Under the pieces are notes generated by a model. The model saw only the letters and a list, made by a program, of their open reading frames with translations. It made no database searches and was not told the origin of the DNA. The translations under genes were made by a program, and so were the position numbers. From assembly GCA_002862805.1 (NCBI GenBank), contig PKEA01000062.1, forward strand, positions 1 to 64,000: a stretch of 64,000 nucleotides of DNA, written 5' to 3'. This document shows positions 17,450-26,473 of this stretch, one piece after another (position 1 is the stretch's first letter; each line of letters opens with the position of its first letter). Source of the DNA: Flavobacteriaceae bacterium. Lineage in GTDB: Bacteria; Bacteroidota; Bacteroidia; Flavobacteriales; Flavobacteriaceae.

Positions 17450-18477
17450 GAAAAAGACTTACATACAGTGTTATTGTATTGCTAATTAGTCTTATTTCAT
17501 TTGGGTATGTTTTTTACGACCCTACTCCTATTTATTTAGAAATTCCAAAAAATTGGCCTAAACCTATTTATGATTTTAGTAAAAATCCTTTAACTGAAGA
17601 AGGATTTCAACTAGGACGACATTTATTTTACGACCCTATTCTTTCTAGAGATAACACAATTTCTTGTGCAAGTTGCCATTTGCAACAAACAGGTTTTACA
17701 CATGTAGATCATGATTTAAGCCACGGAATTGAAGGTAAAATAGGGACTAGAAACTCTGCAACTTTAATGAATTTAGCTTGGAATACTCATTTCATGTGGG
17801 ATGGCGCTGTAAATCATTTAGAAGTACAGCCTCTTGCTCCTATTGAAAGTGAAGTTGAAATGGATGAAACGCTAGAAAATATTGTTTCTAAGCTTCAAAA
17901 TAATGAAAAATATGCACAAATGTTTGAAAAAGCATTTGGAACTAAAAAAATTACGGGACAGTTAACTTTAAAAGCCTTAGCTCAATTTGTAGTAATGCTT
18001 AAAACAGATAATTCTAAATACGACAAAGTCATTCGTAAAGAAGCAAATTTTACTACACAAGAGCAAAATGGTTATTCTTTATTTAAACAAAATTGTGCTT
18101 CTTGTCATCAAGAGCCATTATTTACAAATAATAGTTTTGAAAATAACGGATTAGCTATAGATAGTACGTTAAATGATTTTGGAAGAATGAAAATTACAAA
18201 TAATTCAAAAGATAAATTAAAATTTAAAGTACCAACTTTAAGAAATATACAATTTACCTTTCCATACATGCACGATGGTCGATTTAATACCTTAACAGAA
18301 GTAGTAAAACATTATAATTCTGGAATACATAAAAATGAAACATTAAGTTCTAAATTATTAAAACCAATGAATTTATCCGATAATGATAGAGTTGATTTAG
18401 TTGCTTTTTTAAAAACGTTAACAGATGAAGAATTTTTATTTAATACAAGGTTTTCTTACCCAAGAGAAAATAATTGA
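17446..18477 (+). CDS. dihaem cytochrome c peroxidase-like protein (MbnH/MauG type)
   Basis: This 343-residue exported dihaem protein has an N-terminal TM/signal (about 5-24) and two CxxCH haem c motifs (CASCH at 74-78 and 217-221). The GRHLFYDPILSRDNTISCASCH-type opening is characteristic of the CcpA/MauG superfamily, as is the later FKVPTLRNI...YMHDGRF stretch. Directly after MbnP with a 4-base overlap, the MbnH role (oxidising an MbnP tryptophan to kynurenine) is the best fit; simple peroxide reduction is the alternative. It probably sits in the periplasm. Confidence 0.9.
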   Translation: MRKRLTYSVIVLLISLISFGYVFYDPTPIYLEIPKNWPKPIYDFSKNPLTEEGFQLGRHLFYDPILSRDNTISCASCHLQQTGFTHVDHDLSHGIEGKIGTRNSATLMNLAWNTHFMWDGAVNHLEVQPLAPIESEVEMDETLENIVSKLQNNEKYAQMFEKAFGTKKITGQLTLKALAQFVVMLKTDNSKYDKVIRKEANFTTQEQNGYSLFKQNCASCHQEPLFTNNSFENNGLAIDSTLNDFGRMKITNNSKDKLKFKVPTLRNIQFTFPYMHDGRFNTLTEVVKHYNSGIHKNETLSSKLLKPMNLSDNDRVDLVAFLKTLTDEEFLFNTRFSYPRENN

Positions 18478-18486
18478 GAAGTTATG

Positions 18487-18514
18487 CAAGAAATAAAAAT
18501 TATTGTCGTCTAAA
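18487..18514 (+). promoter_or_regulatory. ECF-type promoter 2 (before the EF-hand gene)
   Basis: CAAGAA (18487-18492), 14 bases, then CGTCTAAA (18507-18514). The ATG at 18540 is 33 bases from the CGTC. It lies in the gap after the MbnH-type gene and would drive the EF-hand to YHYH series. Confidence 0.7.
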
Positions 18515-18539
18515 TATTTATAACCAAAAACTTCAAACA

Positions 18540-18818
18540 ATGAAAAAGGTAACATTATTATTTGCACTCATTGCAATCTCTTTTAACTCTTGTGCTCAAG
18601 AAAAAAAAGAAGAACGAAAAATGCCAACAGTAGATGAAATTTTTACTCAAATGGATAGTAATAAAGATAACAAGTTATCTAAAAAAGAAATAAAAGGTCC
18701 ACTTAAAGATGACTTTTCTAAGGTAGACATCAATAAAGATGGCTTTATTAGTAAAGAAGAATTAAAAAAAGCACCAAAACCAGAAAGAAAAGGTCCGCCA
18801 GAAAGACAAGAAAAATAG
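18540..18818 (+). CDS. EF-hand lipoprotein
   Basis: This 92-residue protein has a lipoprotein leader (MKKVTLLFALIAISFNSC, Cys18) and two EF-hand calcium loops, DSNKDNKLSKKE and DINKDGFISKEE. Both have the usual acidic positions. The tail is basic and Pro-rich. The longer open frame from 18474 was rejected because the ATG at 18540 begins a perfect lipoprotein leader and has the ECF-type promoter at the same distance as its two siblings. It probably binds calcium or another divalent ion at the cell surface; the partner is unknown. Confidence 0.88.
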   Translation: MKKVTLLFALIAISFNSCAQEKKEERKMPTVDEIFTQMDSNKDNKLSKKEIKGPLKDDFSKVDINKDGFISKEELKKAPKPERKGPPERQEK

Positions 18819-18844
18819 TATTATTATAACTAAAGTAAATAATC

Positions 18845-19615
18845 ATGAAAAAAATAGTTATGAATATAAAATTAAGTTTCATAATAATATTAACTGCTTC
18901 CACTAGTTTATTCATTTCTTGTAATAACGATAATGAAAAAGATGAAGTAGTTACTACTGGAACTTTAGATCCAGCTTACGCCGAATTTGATCCTGACGAA
19001 ACAGATATTTATTTATATGGTACAAATGTAGTTATTGAAACTACCGGTAGACCAAATCATACAACAACTTATTGGGGAACATCACACCCTTTATATTTAA
19101 GTGAACCAACTGTACAAATGACTGCAGGTGGAGCAACTTTAATTACAGGTTACGATGCATCAGGTTCATTAACAGTTCCTCAAAACCCAACTTTTGCGAG
19201 TTCAACAACGGCAACTTCATTAAATCATGTTGGAATTGCTGTAAGTGGTGCAGCCATTTTTAATGATTCTGAAGGTAATGGACCTTTATCATCAGCTGCA
19301 GGAAGTCTTGATTGGTGTGGAGCTCACATTGGCCCATCGGTTTATCATTACCATTTAGAACCTAAAGCTTTTTCTTATGATGATGAAAATTTAGTTGGAG
19401 TTATTTCTGATGGTTTTTTTATTTATGGAAGAAAATGTCATTCAACTGGAACCTATCCAACTGATTTAGATGCGTCTCACGGACATACATCTACTACACA
19501 ACATTCAACTACAGCAAAATATCATTATCATGTTGAAAATGAAGTATATTCTACAACAGGAAGTTATATAGTGTTTAAAGGTCCATACAAAGGAACACCA
19601 AATGCTTTTAACTAG
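18845..19615 (+). CDS. YHYH-domain lipoprotein
   Basis: This 256-residue lipoprotein has its leader ending SLFISCNND. The family signature is seen in GAHIGPSVYHYHLEP, together with VGVISDGFFIYGRK and a late TTAKYHYHVEN. YHYH domains are of unknown activity; the clustered histidines suggest metal binding. It is the second gene of the unit from promoter 2, 26 bases after the EF-hand gene. A second, secreted YHYH protein is encoded two genes downstream, on the far side of a YwqK-like and a SCO gene. The end overlaps the next gene by 14 bases. Confidence 0.88.
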   Translation: MKKIVMNIKLSFIIILTASTSLFISCNNDNEKDEVVTTGTLDPAYAEFDPDETDIYLYGTNVVIETTGRPNHTTTYWGTSHPLYLSEPTVQMTAGGATLITGYDASGSLTVPQNPTFASSTTATSLNHVGIAVSGAAIFNDSEGNGPLSSAAGSLDWCGAHIGPSVYHYHLEPKAFSYDDENLVGVISDGFFIYGRKCHSTGTYPTDLDASHGHTSTTQHSTTAKYHYHVENEVYSTTGSYIVFKGPYKGTPNAFN

Positions 19616-20192
19616 AATAATATATATATCATTTATAATTAGTCTTTTTGGTTGTAATAATAATTCTTACAACCAAAAAGATTATTTTTCCATTATTGTA
19701 CCAAAAGATAATTTAAAATTAAATACTTCAGAGGGAAATTGGTATTATAAAAATATTCCTTTCACGGGAAAAGCGATTGTAAATTATCCAAATAATAAAA
19801 TTCAAGAGGAAATTCTTTATTTTAAAGGTAAAAAAAATGGAGTTTCATCAAAGTATTTTATTAATGGAACTATTCAAAAAAAATCATTTTATAAGAATAA
19901 TCAATTAGATGGAATTGTAAAAACTTGGTGGGAAAATGGCAATTTAGCATCTGAATCCATTTATAAAAATGGTACTAGAAATGGCATACAAAAATCTTGG
20001 CATCCCAATGGACAAATGTCACGATTGAACACTTTAAAAAATGGAATTGAAGAAGGTCTACAGCAAGCTTGGTTAGATAACGGAAAAATATATGTAAACT
20101 GTGAAATGAAAAATGGTAGAACTTTTGGGCTTAAAAGAGCTATTCTTTGTTATGAATTAAAAGATGAAAAAGTACAATACGATGAAGAATAA
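19602..20192 (+). CDS. YwqK/MORN-repeat lipoprotein
   Basis: This 196-residue protein has a lipoprotein leader (MLLTRIIYISFIISLFGC) and then five or so MORN-like repeats of about 23 residues (YFKGKKNGVSSKYF, FYKNNQLDGIVKTWWENG, IYKNGTRNGIQKSWHPNG, LKNGIEEGLQQAWLDNG). Proteins of this type are often labelled YwqK antitoxin, but nothing here suggests a toxin. It starts inside the YHYH gene and overlaps the SCO gene, so the three are coupled. Function at the cell surface is unknown. Confidence 0.85.
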   Translation: MLLTRIIYISFIISLFGCNNNSYNQKDYFSIIVPKDNLKLNTSEGNWYYKNIPFTGKAIVNYPNNKIQEEILYFKGKKNGVSSKYFINGTIQKKSFYKNNQLDGIVKTWWENGNLASESIYKNGTRNGIQKSWHPNGQMSRLNTLKNGIEEGLQQAWLDNGKIYVNCEMKNGRTFGLKRAILCYELKDEKVQYDEE

Positions 20193-20841
20193 TGTTTTAA
20201 TACTAGTTAGTTTAATTTTATTAATTGGTTGTAAAAAATTAGAACAAGAAAAAGTTCTTAGTAGAGTTGAAACTTTACCTTTTTATGATGAAGCAACATT
20301 TACTCCAAAATGGTTTGCAAATGATAATGATTCTTTAAAATATTTCCATAAAATAGCAGATTTTAATCTAATTAACCAAGACGGTGAAACCATTTCTAAT
20401 AAAACATTTTCTAACAAAATTTATATCACAGATTTCTTTTTCACTACTTGTCCAGGAATTTGTCCAAAAATGACAGCAAGTATGATGGATTTACAAAAGG
20501 AATATATAAATGATGATGAAGTAATGCTTCTCTCTCATTCTGTAACTCCAGAAATCGATTCTGTTCCAACTTTAAAAGAATATGCCTTAAAGAATGAAAT
20601 AGTTTCCTCAAAATGGCATTTGGTAACCGGAAATCGTAAAGAAATTTATGATTTAGGTAGAAAATCTTATTTCGTAGAAGAAGATTTGGGAAAAGAAAAA
20701 ACAGCTAATGATTTTCTTCATACTGAAAATTTTGTTTTAGTAGATAAGAACAAACACATTAGAGGAATTTATAACGGTCTTAATTCAAATGATATAATTC
20801 AATTAATTACTGATGTTAAAACATTAAAAAAAGAAAAATAA
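20182..20841 (+). CDS. SCO1/SenC-family copper chaperone lipoprotein
   Basis: SCO proteins are thioredoxin-fold lipoproteins that deliver copper, classically to cytochrome oxidase. The copper motif CPGIC is present (FFTTCPGICPKMTASM), with the downstream ligand His in NDFLHTENFVLVD. I chose ATG 20182 over 20164 because MKNNVLILVSLILLIGC is a clean lipoprotein leader. The 11-base overlap with the preceding gene implies coupling. No oxidase genes are in the window, so a role in copper handling with the MbnP/MbnH pair or the YHYH proteins is more likely here; this is inference from context. Confidence 0.9.
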   Translation: MKNNVLILVSLILLIGCKKLEQEKVLSRVETLPFYDEATFTPKWFANDNDSLKYFHKIADFNLINQDGETISNKTFSNKIYITDFFFTTCPGICPKMTASMMDLQKEYINDDEVMLLSHSVTPEIDSVPTLKEYALKNEIVSSKWHLVTGNRKEIYDLGRKSYFVEEDLGKEKTANDFLHTENFVLVDKNKHIRGIYNGLNSNDIIQLITDVKTLKKEK

Positions 20842-20845
20842 TTTT

Positions 20846-22189
20846 ATGAAAAAACAATTACTTTGTTTATTTATCCTTTTTGCCCTAGGACTAAACGCAC
20901 AAACAAACCCTGCAATAACGAGTTGGCTCCAAAACACAACAACAACAGGAACTTATTACCAATCTGGAAATTCTACTCCAATTTCTAATGGTATTTTAGT
21001 AAATTGTCAACAAGTAAGATATGGAACAGATTGGGTGTATATTAATGCAACCGGGATCCCAGCTTATCCTACTGGTATTTTTACTGGAGATGGAAACACA
21101 AATGTAGCAGGCAATCAAAATGCAATTTACAGGCTTCCATTAAATCCAACTCAAAATACAGGAACTCCTACTGCAACTTCTGCAGGAAATTGTGGAATTT
21201 TCATAAATGGTGTTTCATTATTTGATTACCGAGATGGGGTTGCTTGGAATAATTCTACAAACGCTTTATGTGGTGGACCAGGTAACCCAACATGCCCAGG
21301 TGGACCAGCAGCAACACAAACTTGGAACAGAGATGCAGTACCTGCTGAAAAACTAGGTTTTGATTGTGCAAAAGGTCATCCAGCTGGTACAAATTATCAT
21401 CATCATCAAAATCCAAGTGCTTTTAAATATGATAGTACAACTTCTAACTCATATTCTAATATCTGTAATTTATATGATTCTGAAGGTCTGTATACTATTA
21501 ATCCATCTCAACATTCTCCATTAATAGGTTATGCTTATGATGGTTTTCCAATTTATGGCGCTTATGCTTATACAAATACTAATGGTACTGGTGCAATTAC
21601 AAGAATGAAATCGGGATACCAATTAAGTACGAATACAACAAGAACAAATGGACCTCCTGTTAATTCAACTTATTTTAATGGTTATTTTAGAGAAGATTAT
21701 GTATTTGTTTCACATCCTTCAGATCCTACTTATTTAGATGAACACAATGGTAGGTTTTGCATAACTCCAGAATATCCAGCAGGTATATATTGTTATTTTG
21801 CGACAGTAAATGCAGATAATTCATCTGCATATCCATATGTTATTGGACCAACTTACTATGGAAATGTAACCGGAGGAAAAGTTACAACAGTACCTACTGG
21901 TGTTACTACCTATGTTTTAAATTCAGATGATTTTACTTTAGAAAAAAAGAGTATAAAAATTTTCCCAAATCCTTCTCAAGATTTTATAACTATTCAAACT
22001 GATTTTGTCGAAACAGATTATAAAGTAGAATTAATAAATGAATTAGGACAAGTTATTAAAAGTTCAAAAATTTTACAGGGAACAACAATGTGCTCAATTG
22101 AATTAGATACTGTATACAATGGTGTGTATTTTATTAAAGTAACTTTAAGAGAACATTCTAAAACTCATAAAATTATAGTAAACAAGTAA
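20846..22189 (+). CDS. secreted YHYH-domain protein with T9SS sorting tail
   Basis: This 447-residue protein has a signal peptide (MKKQLLCLFILFALGLNAQ). The YHYH-type core has the variant TNYHHHQNPSAF plus GYAYDGFPIYGAYAY. The C-terminal domain is about 80 residues (KSIKIFPNPSQDFITIQ to KIIVNK), a type A T9SS sorting domain. It should leave the cell through type IX secretion and be attached at or released from the surface. It starts 4 bases after the SCO gene and is followed by a strong hairpin, so it ends the unit. It pairs with the lipoprotein YHYH protein at 18845. Confidence 0.92.
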   Translation: MKKQLLCLFILFALGLNAQTNPAITSWLQNTTTTGTYYQSGNSTPISNGILVNCQQVRYGTDWVYINATGIPAYPTGIFTGDGNTNVAGNQNAIYRLPLNPTQNTGTPTATSAGNCGIFINGVSLFDYRDGVAWNNSTNALCGGPGNPTCPGGPAATQTWNRDAVPAEKLGFDCAKGHPAGTNYHHHQNPSAFKYDSTTSNSYSNICNLYDSEGLYTINPSQHSPLIGYAYDGFPIYGAYAYTNTNGTGAITRMKSGYQLSTNTTRTNGPPVNSTYFNGYFREDYVFVSHPSDPTYLDEHNGRFCITPEYPAGIYCYFATVNADNSSAYPYVIGPTYYGNVTGGKVTTVPTGVTTYVLNSDDFTLEKKSIKIFPNPSQDFITIQTDFVETDYKVELINELGQVIKSSKILQGTTMCSIELDTVYNGVYFIKVTLREHSKTHKIIVNK

Positions 22190-22230
22190 TAATAATAAAT
22201 TAGGATTAGAATTAGTTTAATTAGTTGTGA

Positions 22231-22270
22231 AAAGAGTTTATCAAATATTTTGATTGACTCTTTTTTTTTT
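22231..22270 (+). terminator. intrinsic terminator after the YHYH/SCO unit
   Basis: An imperfect hairpin pairs AAAGAGTT-ATCAAA with its complement TTTGAT-GACTCTTT, followed by a run of T. It ends the transcript of the gene stopping at 22189. Confidence 0.8.
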
Positions 22271-22365
22271 TAAATTAATTCAAACATTAAATACTAAAAA
22301 TCAACACATTAACTGATAATAAAAAAATAAAAGATTAATGTTATCAAAATATTAAATATTTAGCG

Positions 22366-22394
22366 CAAGAATTAAATTAAAGTTTCGTCTAAAA
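22366..22394 (+). promoter_or_regulatory. ECF-type promoter 3 (before the CotH gene)
   Basis: CAAGAA (22366-22371), 14 bases, then CGTCTAAAA (22386-22394). The ATG at 22420 is 34 bases from the CGTC, as at promoter 1. It follows the terminator at 22231-22270, so it must start a new transcript. The rest of the 230-base gap is AT-rich with nothing else recognised. Confidence 0.7.
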
Positions 22395-22419
22395 GAAATA
22401 AGACTAAAAATTTATTATA

Positions 22420-24684
22420 ATGAAAAAAATTACATTATTTCTGTTCTTTTGCGCTAATTTATCTTTTGGGCAAACATTTTATGATGAAAATACTATTCAA
22501 GATATTAGAATTGTTTTTTCTCAAAGCAACTGGGATGCACTATTAGATGCTGCAGAAGCATCAGATGCTTATGTCCAAGCTACATCTGTAACCATTAATG
22601 GTACTTTAATTGAAAACGTTGGAGTAAAATATAAAGGGAATAGTTCGTATAACGCAAGTTATAATAAAAACCCTTTTCATATTGAATTAGATACTTATCA
22701 AGATCAAGATTATCAAGGTTATACAGATATAAAACTAAATAATGTTATTTATGATCCATCATTTGTTAGAGAAACGGTAGCATATAATATTACTAGAAAA
22801 TATATGCATGCTCCACTATCTAATTATGCTAATGTATATGTAAATGGAACATTAATAGGGTTGTATACAAATGTTGAATCAATCTCTAAAAAATTTGTAG
22901 ATAGTCATTTTGGTTCAAAAACAAATGCTTTTTTTAATTGTAGTCCTCCTGCAGGAGCAGGTCCTTCTACAACTAATTTACCAAATCTTGCATATTTAGG
23001 AACTAATAGTACAAGTTATGAATCAGCTTATGAAATGAAATCAGATACGGGTTGGGATGATTTAATTAATTTAACTAACACATTAAGTAATAATGTAACA
23101 AATATTGAAACAATTTTAGATGTTGATAGAGCTTTATGGATGTTAGCATTAGATAATGTAATGGTTAACTTAGATAGTTATATTGGACAATTTAAACAAA
23201 ATTATTATTTGTATAAAGATGATAATGGACGTTTTAATCCTATAAAATGGGACTTTAATATGTGTTTTGGAACATTCAATATGACAGGAAGTAGTGGCTC
23301 TAGTGGAACTTTAACTACAACTACATCAAAAAGACAGTTATCTCATACTTTACATTCAACAGAGTCTAGCTGGCCATTAGTACAAAAATTACTCGCTGTT
23401 CCTACTTATAAGAAAAAATACTTAGCGCATTATAAAACGATCTTAACAGAAAATTTTTCTAACAATAGTTATTATGCAACTGCACAAGCATTTCAAACAT
23501 TGATTAGTGCTTCAGTTTCAGCAGACCCTAATAAATTTTATACCACTGCGCAATTTACAAGTAACATGACAACAGATGTTTCTGTTGGAATGAATACAGC
23601 ACCAGGTTTAAGTAATTTAATGCCTGGACGTGTAACCTACTTAAGTGCATTAAGTGATTTTACAGCTACACAACCTACTATTTCAAATGTTACAACATCT
23701 AATAACAATCCTATGATTGGAAATACTGTTAACTTTAACGCAACAGTTACAAACGTAACGGGTAGTTCTGTATATCTAGGATATAGAACTGATGCATTAT
23801 TACCTTTTAATAAAATTACTTTATATGATGATGGTGCACATAATGATGGTGTTGCTGGTGATAACATTTATGGTAACTCGATTACAATTTCAAGTGTAAC
23901 AACTCAATATTATATTTATGGAGAAAATACAACAATTGGAAAATTTTCTCCTGAAAGAGCAGAACATGAGTATTATACTTTAACGGCCACTTATCCTACT
24001 ATTACACCTGGTGATTTAGTTGTGAACGAGATTATGGCTCAAAATACAAATACAGTTACTGATCCTCATGGAGATTATAGCGATTGGTTTGAGTTATATA
24101 ACAATTCAACTAACACTATTAGTCTTGATTATTTATATGCTACAGATGATCCAACAAATTTATTAAAATGGCAATTTCCCTCAGGACTTACAATAGCGCC
24201 AAATAGTTACTTAATTGTATGGGCAGATGAAGATTTAAATCAAGATGGTATCCATGCAGACTTTAAGTTTTCAGCAGCTGGAGAAAGTTGCATACTTTCT
24301 TATTCAGATGGTACAATTGTAGATAGTGTAACATTTGGAGTTCAAACGGCAAATATGGGTTATGCAAGAATTCCTAATGGAACAGGAAATTTTGTAATAC
24401 AAGCACCTACTTATAATGCTAATAATGAGTCATTATCTATCTCAAGTGAAGTTTTTAATCAATCATTAATTACTTATCCTAACCCAACATCAGGAAATTT
24501 AACTATTGAAAATAGTCAATTTAATATTGAAAAAGTGGAAATTTTTAATTTACAAGGCCAACTTTTATATTCTAATAAATATGAAAATTCTAATTTATTG
24601 AATTTAGATTTTTCAAGTTATTCAAACGGAATGTATTTAGTAGTAATCAATTCAAATACTAACATAAAAATCATTAAAAACTAA
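22420..24684 (+). CDS. secreted CotH-kinase-like protein with lamin-tail domain and T9SS tail
   Basis: This 754-residue protein has a signal peptide (MKKITLFLFFCANLSFGQ). A CotH domain covers about residues 20-400 (VGVKYKGNSSYN, IKLNNVIYDPSFVRE, YVNGTLIGLYTNVESI, and NPIKWDFNMCFGTF, the site that includes the metal-binding Asp). A middle beta domain follows. A lamin-tail (LTD) domain is at about 530-640 (VNEIMAQNTNT...DWFELYNNS) and a type A T9SS sorting domain at about 685-754 (ITYPNPTSGNLTIE). CotH of spore formers is a protein kinase; activity here is not shown. It heads a unit with a lipoprotein, a VTC polymerase, DUF4956 and DUF2490. Confidence 0.92.
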   Translation: MKKITLFLFFCANLSFGQTFYDENTIQDIRIVFSQSNWDALLDAAEASDAYVQATSVTINGTLIENVGVKYKGNSSYNASYNKNPFHIELDTYQDQDYQGYTDIKLNNVIYDPSFVRETVAYNITRKYMHAPLSNYANVYVNGTLIGLYTNVESISKKFVDSHFGSKTNAFFNCSPPAGAGPSTTNLPNLAYLGTNSTSYESAYEMKSDTGWDDLINLTNTLSNNVTNIETILDVDRALWMLALDNVMVNLDSYIGQFKQNYYLYKDDNGRFNPIKWDFNMCFGTFNMTGSSGSSGTLTTTTSKRQLSHTLHSTESSWPLVQKLLAVPTYKKKYLAHYKTILTENFSNNSYYATAQAFQTLISASVSADPNKFYTTAQFTSNMTTDVSVGMNTAPGLSNLMPGRVTYLSALSDFTATQPTISNVTTSNNNPMIGNTVNFNATVTNVTGSSVYLGYRTDALLPFNKITLYDDGAHNDGVAGDNIYGNSITISSVTTQYYIYGENTTIGKFSPERAEHEYYTLTATYPTITPGDLVVNEIMAQNTNTVTDPHGDYSDWFELYNNSTNTISLDYLYATDDPTNLLKWQFPSGLTIAPNSYLIVWADEDLNQDGIHADFKFSAAGESCILSYSDGTIVDSVTFGVQTANMGYARIPNGTGNFVIQAPTYNANNESLSISSEVFNQSLITYPNPTSGNLTIENSQFNIEKVEIFNLQGQLLYSNKYENSNLLNLDFSSYSNGMYLVVINSNTNIKIIKN

Positions 24685-24689
24685 TTAAA

Positions 24690-25076
24690 ATGAAATACAA
24701 AACATTATTACTTATTGCAATAACATCACTTTTATTATCATGTTCAAAAGATGAAGGTTATGGAGGATTAGCTACAATTACTGGAAAAGTATATGGAAAA
24801 GATTATAATTCAAACGGTGTATTAGTTAGTGAAAATTACCTTGGTGGAGCAAAAGTTTATATTGGTGTGCACGGAAGTTCAACTCCATTTGATGATATCG
24901 ATACTTCATATGATGGAACTTTTAGATTTGAATATTTACAAAAAGGAACTTACGACATTTGGGTTTTTGGTGATTGTGATTCTTGTAGTTGGGATCAAAC
25001 CTATGTTTTGCAAACTGTAGAAATTTCTTCAAAAAAATCTTCTGTAACGATGGAAGATTTAATAATTACATTTTAA
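24690..25076 (+). CDS. carboxypeptidase-regulatory-like lipoprotein
   Basis: This 128-residue lipoprotein has the leader MKYKTLLLIAITSLLLSC. An Ig-like CarboxypepD_reg/prealbumin-type beta sandwich follows, from ATITGKVYGKDYN to GTFRFEYLQKGTYDIWVFG. It includes CDSCS (DCDSCSWDQTY). It lies 5 bases after CotH and 6 before the VTC gene. It probably acts as a surface adaptor or scaffold; no enzyme motif is visible. Confidence 0.82.
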   Translation: MKYKTLLLIAITSLLLSCSKDEGYGGLATITGKVYGKDYNSNGVLVSENYLGGAKVYIGVHGSSTPFDDIDTSYDGTFRFEYLQKGTYDIWVFGDCDSCSWDQTYVLQTVEISSKKSSVTMEDLIITF

Positions 25077-25082
25077 TAAAAG

Positions 25083-25832
25083 ATGTTTAATAAATTTAAA
25101 AACAACTTAAATTCAATAAGTCCAGTTTCTTTAAGAGAGCTAGACTCTGTTGCATTACTTAACAGAGTTGATAGTAAGTATACTTTAACAGAAGAAAATT
25201 TAAATAATATTCTTCCATGTTTAGTAGACAACTATAACGTACTTGAAATTGATGGAATGAGAGTTTTTACCTATGAAAACAATTATTTTGACACCCCAAA
25301 TTTATTGTTTTTTAGAGATCATCATAACGGATATGCTAAAAGAATTAAAGTTAGAAGCAGAAGATATGTAGAGTCTAATCTTTGTTTTTTTGAAATTAAA
25401 AAAAAAGAAAAAATATCTAGAACAAACAAATTTAGAGAACGTTTGCCTAATATTCTTTCTGAAATTAATGCAGATAGAAAAGAAGTAATACAAAGCTTCA
25501 TTCGTAAAGAAATATCTGACATTAAATTAATTCTAAAAAACAATTTTAGTAGAATTACATTAGTTAATAAAAATTTTACAGAGCGAGTTACGATCGATTT
25601 AAACCTACATTTTCAAGATGGTGATCAAGAAGTTAAATTAGATAATGTAGCTATTGTAGAAGTTAAACAGTCTAAGACATCAATTGCATCTCCAATAACA
25701 ACTTACTTTAAAGAGAATACAATTAGACAACAAAGTATAAGTAAATACATATATGGTGTAGCATCCTTAATGCCCGAAATCAAAAAAAATAATTTTTTAC
25801 CCATAATCAAAAAAATAAATAATTTAACCTAA
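25083..25832 (+). CDS. VTC-domain polyphosphate polymerase-like protein
   Basis: This 249-residue tunnel-fold (CYTH-like) protein is of the VTC family, which in yeast Vtc4 makes polyphosphate from ATP at a membrane. The expected charged tunnel strands are visible: DSKYTLTEENL, ENNYFDTPNLLFF, AKRIKVRSRRY, CFFEIKKKEK, FTERVTIDLNLHF and VAIVEVKQSK. No TM segment is present, so it is cytosolic. The stop overlaps the start of the DUF4956 membrane protein (TAATG), which makes the latter a likely partner. Polyphosphate synthesis is predicted from the fold; glutamylation or other nucleotidyl chemistry cannot be excluded. Confidence 0.85.
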   Translation: MFNKFKNNLNSISPVSLRELDSVALLNRVDSKYTLTEENLNNILPCLVDNYNVLEIDGMRVFTYENNYFDTPNLLFFRDHHNGYAKRIKVRSRRYVESNLCFFEIKKKEKISRTNKFRERLPNILSEINADRKEVIQSFIRKEISDIKLILKNNFSRITLVNKNFTERVTIDLNLHFQDGDQEVKLDNVAIVEVKQSKTSIASPITTYFKENTIRQQSISKYIYGVASLMPEIKKNNFLPIIKKINNLT

Positions 25833-26473
25833 TGGAAAACGAAGAACTAGTAACATCAGCATTCAGTATAAGTGATTTTTCAAATAGAGCTTTAATAGAT
25901 TTTATTGCAATTATTATATTAGTAGGATTCATTTATTATCCAAAACATAAAAACAAAGACTTCATTTTTAACTTCGTTTTATTCAACGTTGTTAATTTCA
26001 TGATTTGTAGTTTGCTTGGAGCAGTAAAAATTAAAATTGGGTTTGCTTTTGGATTGTTTGCAATGTTTTCAATTATTAGATATAGAACCATTGCAATCTC
26101 AATTAAAGATATGGGTTACTTCTTTGGCTGCGTAGCACTTGGAATGATCAACTCGTTAGCTTCTGTTGAAGATGGTTTTACTTTATTAATCATATGTAAC
26201 GCTGTAATTCTATTATTAACATTCTTACTTGAACGTTTAGATTTTCTAAAAAACGAAAATTCAAAACTAATTGTTTATGATAATGTAGAGTTAATAAAAC
26301 CAGAAAATAAGTTGTTATTATTAGATGATTTAAAATTTAGAACTGGTTTAAATATTCATAAAGTAGAAGTGCTTACAATAGATTATTTAAAAGATGTAGC
26401 TCAAATTAAGGCTTATTATTTTTCTAAAGAAAGTTTAAATTTAATTCCAAATTCAACTGATAATGATGATTAA
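25832..26473 (+). CDS. DUF4956 integral membrane protein
   Basis: This 213-residue protein has four TM helices in the first 145 residues (ALIDFIAIIILVGFIYY, FVLFNVVNFMICSLLG, IGFAFGLFAMFSIIRYR, then MINSLASVEDGFTLLIICNAVILLLTFLL). It has the family core FSIIRYRTIAISIKDMGYFF and a cytosolic C-terminal domain of about 65 residues. It overlaps the VTC gene start to stop and the DUF2490 gene by 11 bases. DUF4956 and VTC-domain genes are frequent neighbours in bacteria. A membrane channel or anchor role analogous to yeast Vtc1 is a reasonable inference. Confidence 0.88.
   Translation: MENEELVTSAFSISDFSNRALIDFIAIIILVGFIYYPKHKNKDFIFNFVLFNVVNFMICSLLGAVKIKIGFAFGLFAMFSIIRYRTIAISIKDMGYFFGCVALGMINSLASVEDGFTLLIICNAVILLLTFLLERLDFLKNENSKLIVYDNVELIKPENKLLLLDDLKFRTGLNIHKVEVLTIDYLKDVAQIKAYYFSKESLNLIPNSTDNDD

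Noticed and set aside
19602..20192. Antitoxin of a toxin-antitoxin pair
   Set aside because: The YwqK antitoxin label is often given to MORN-repeat proteins. This one has a lipoprotein leader and sits between envelope protein genes, with no toxin candidate.
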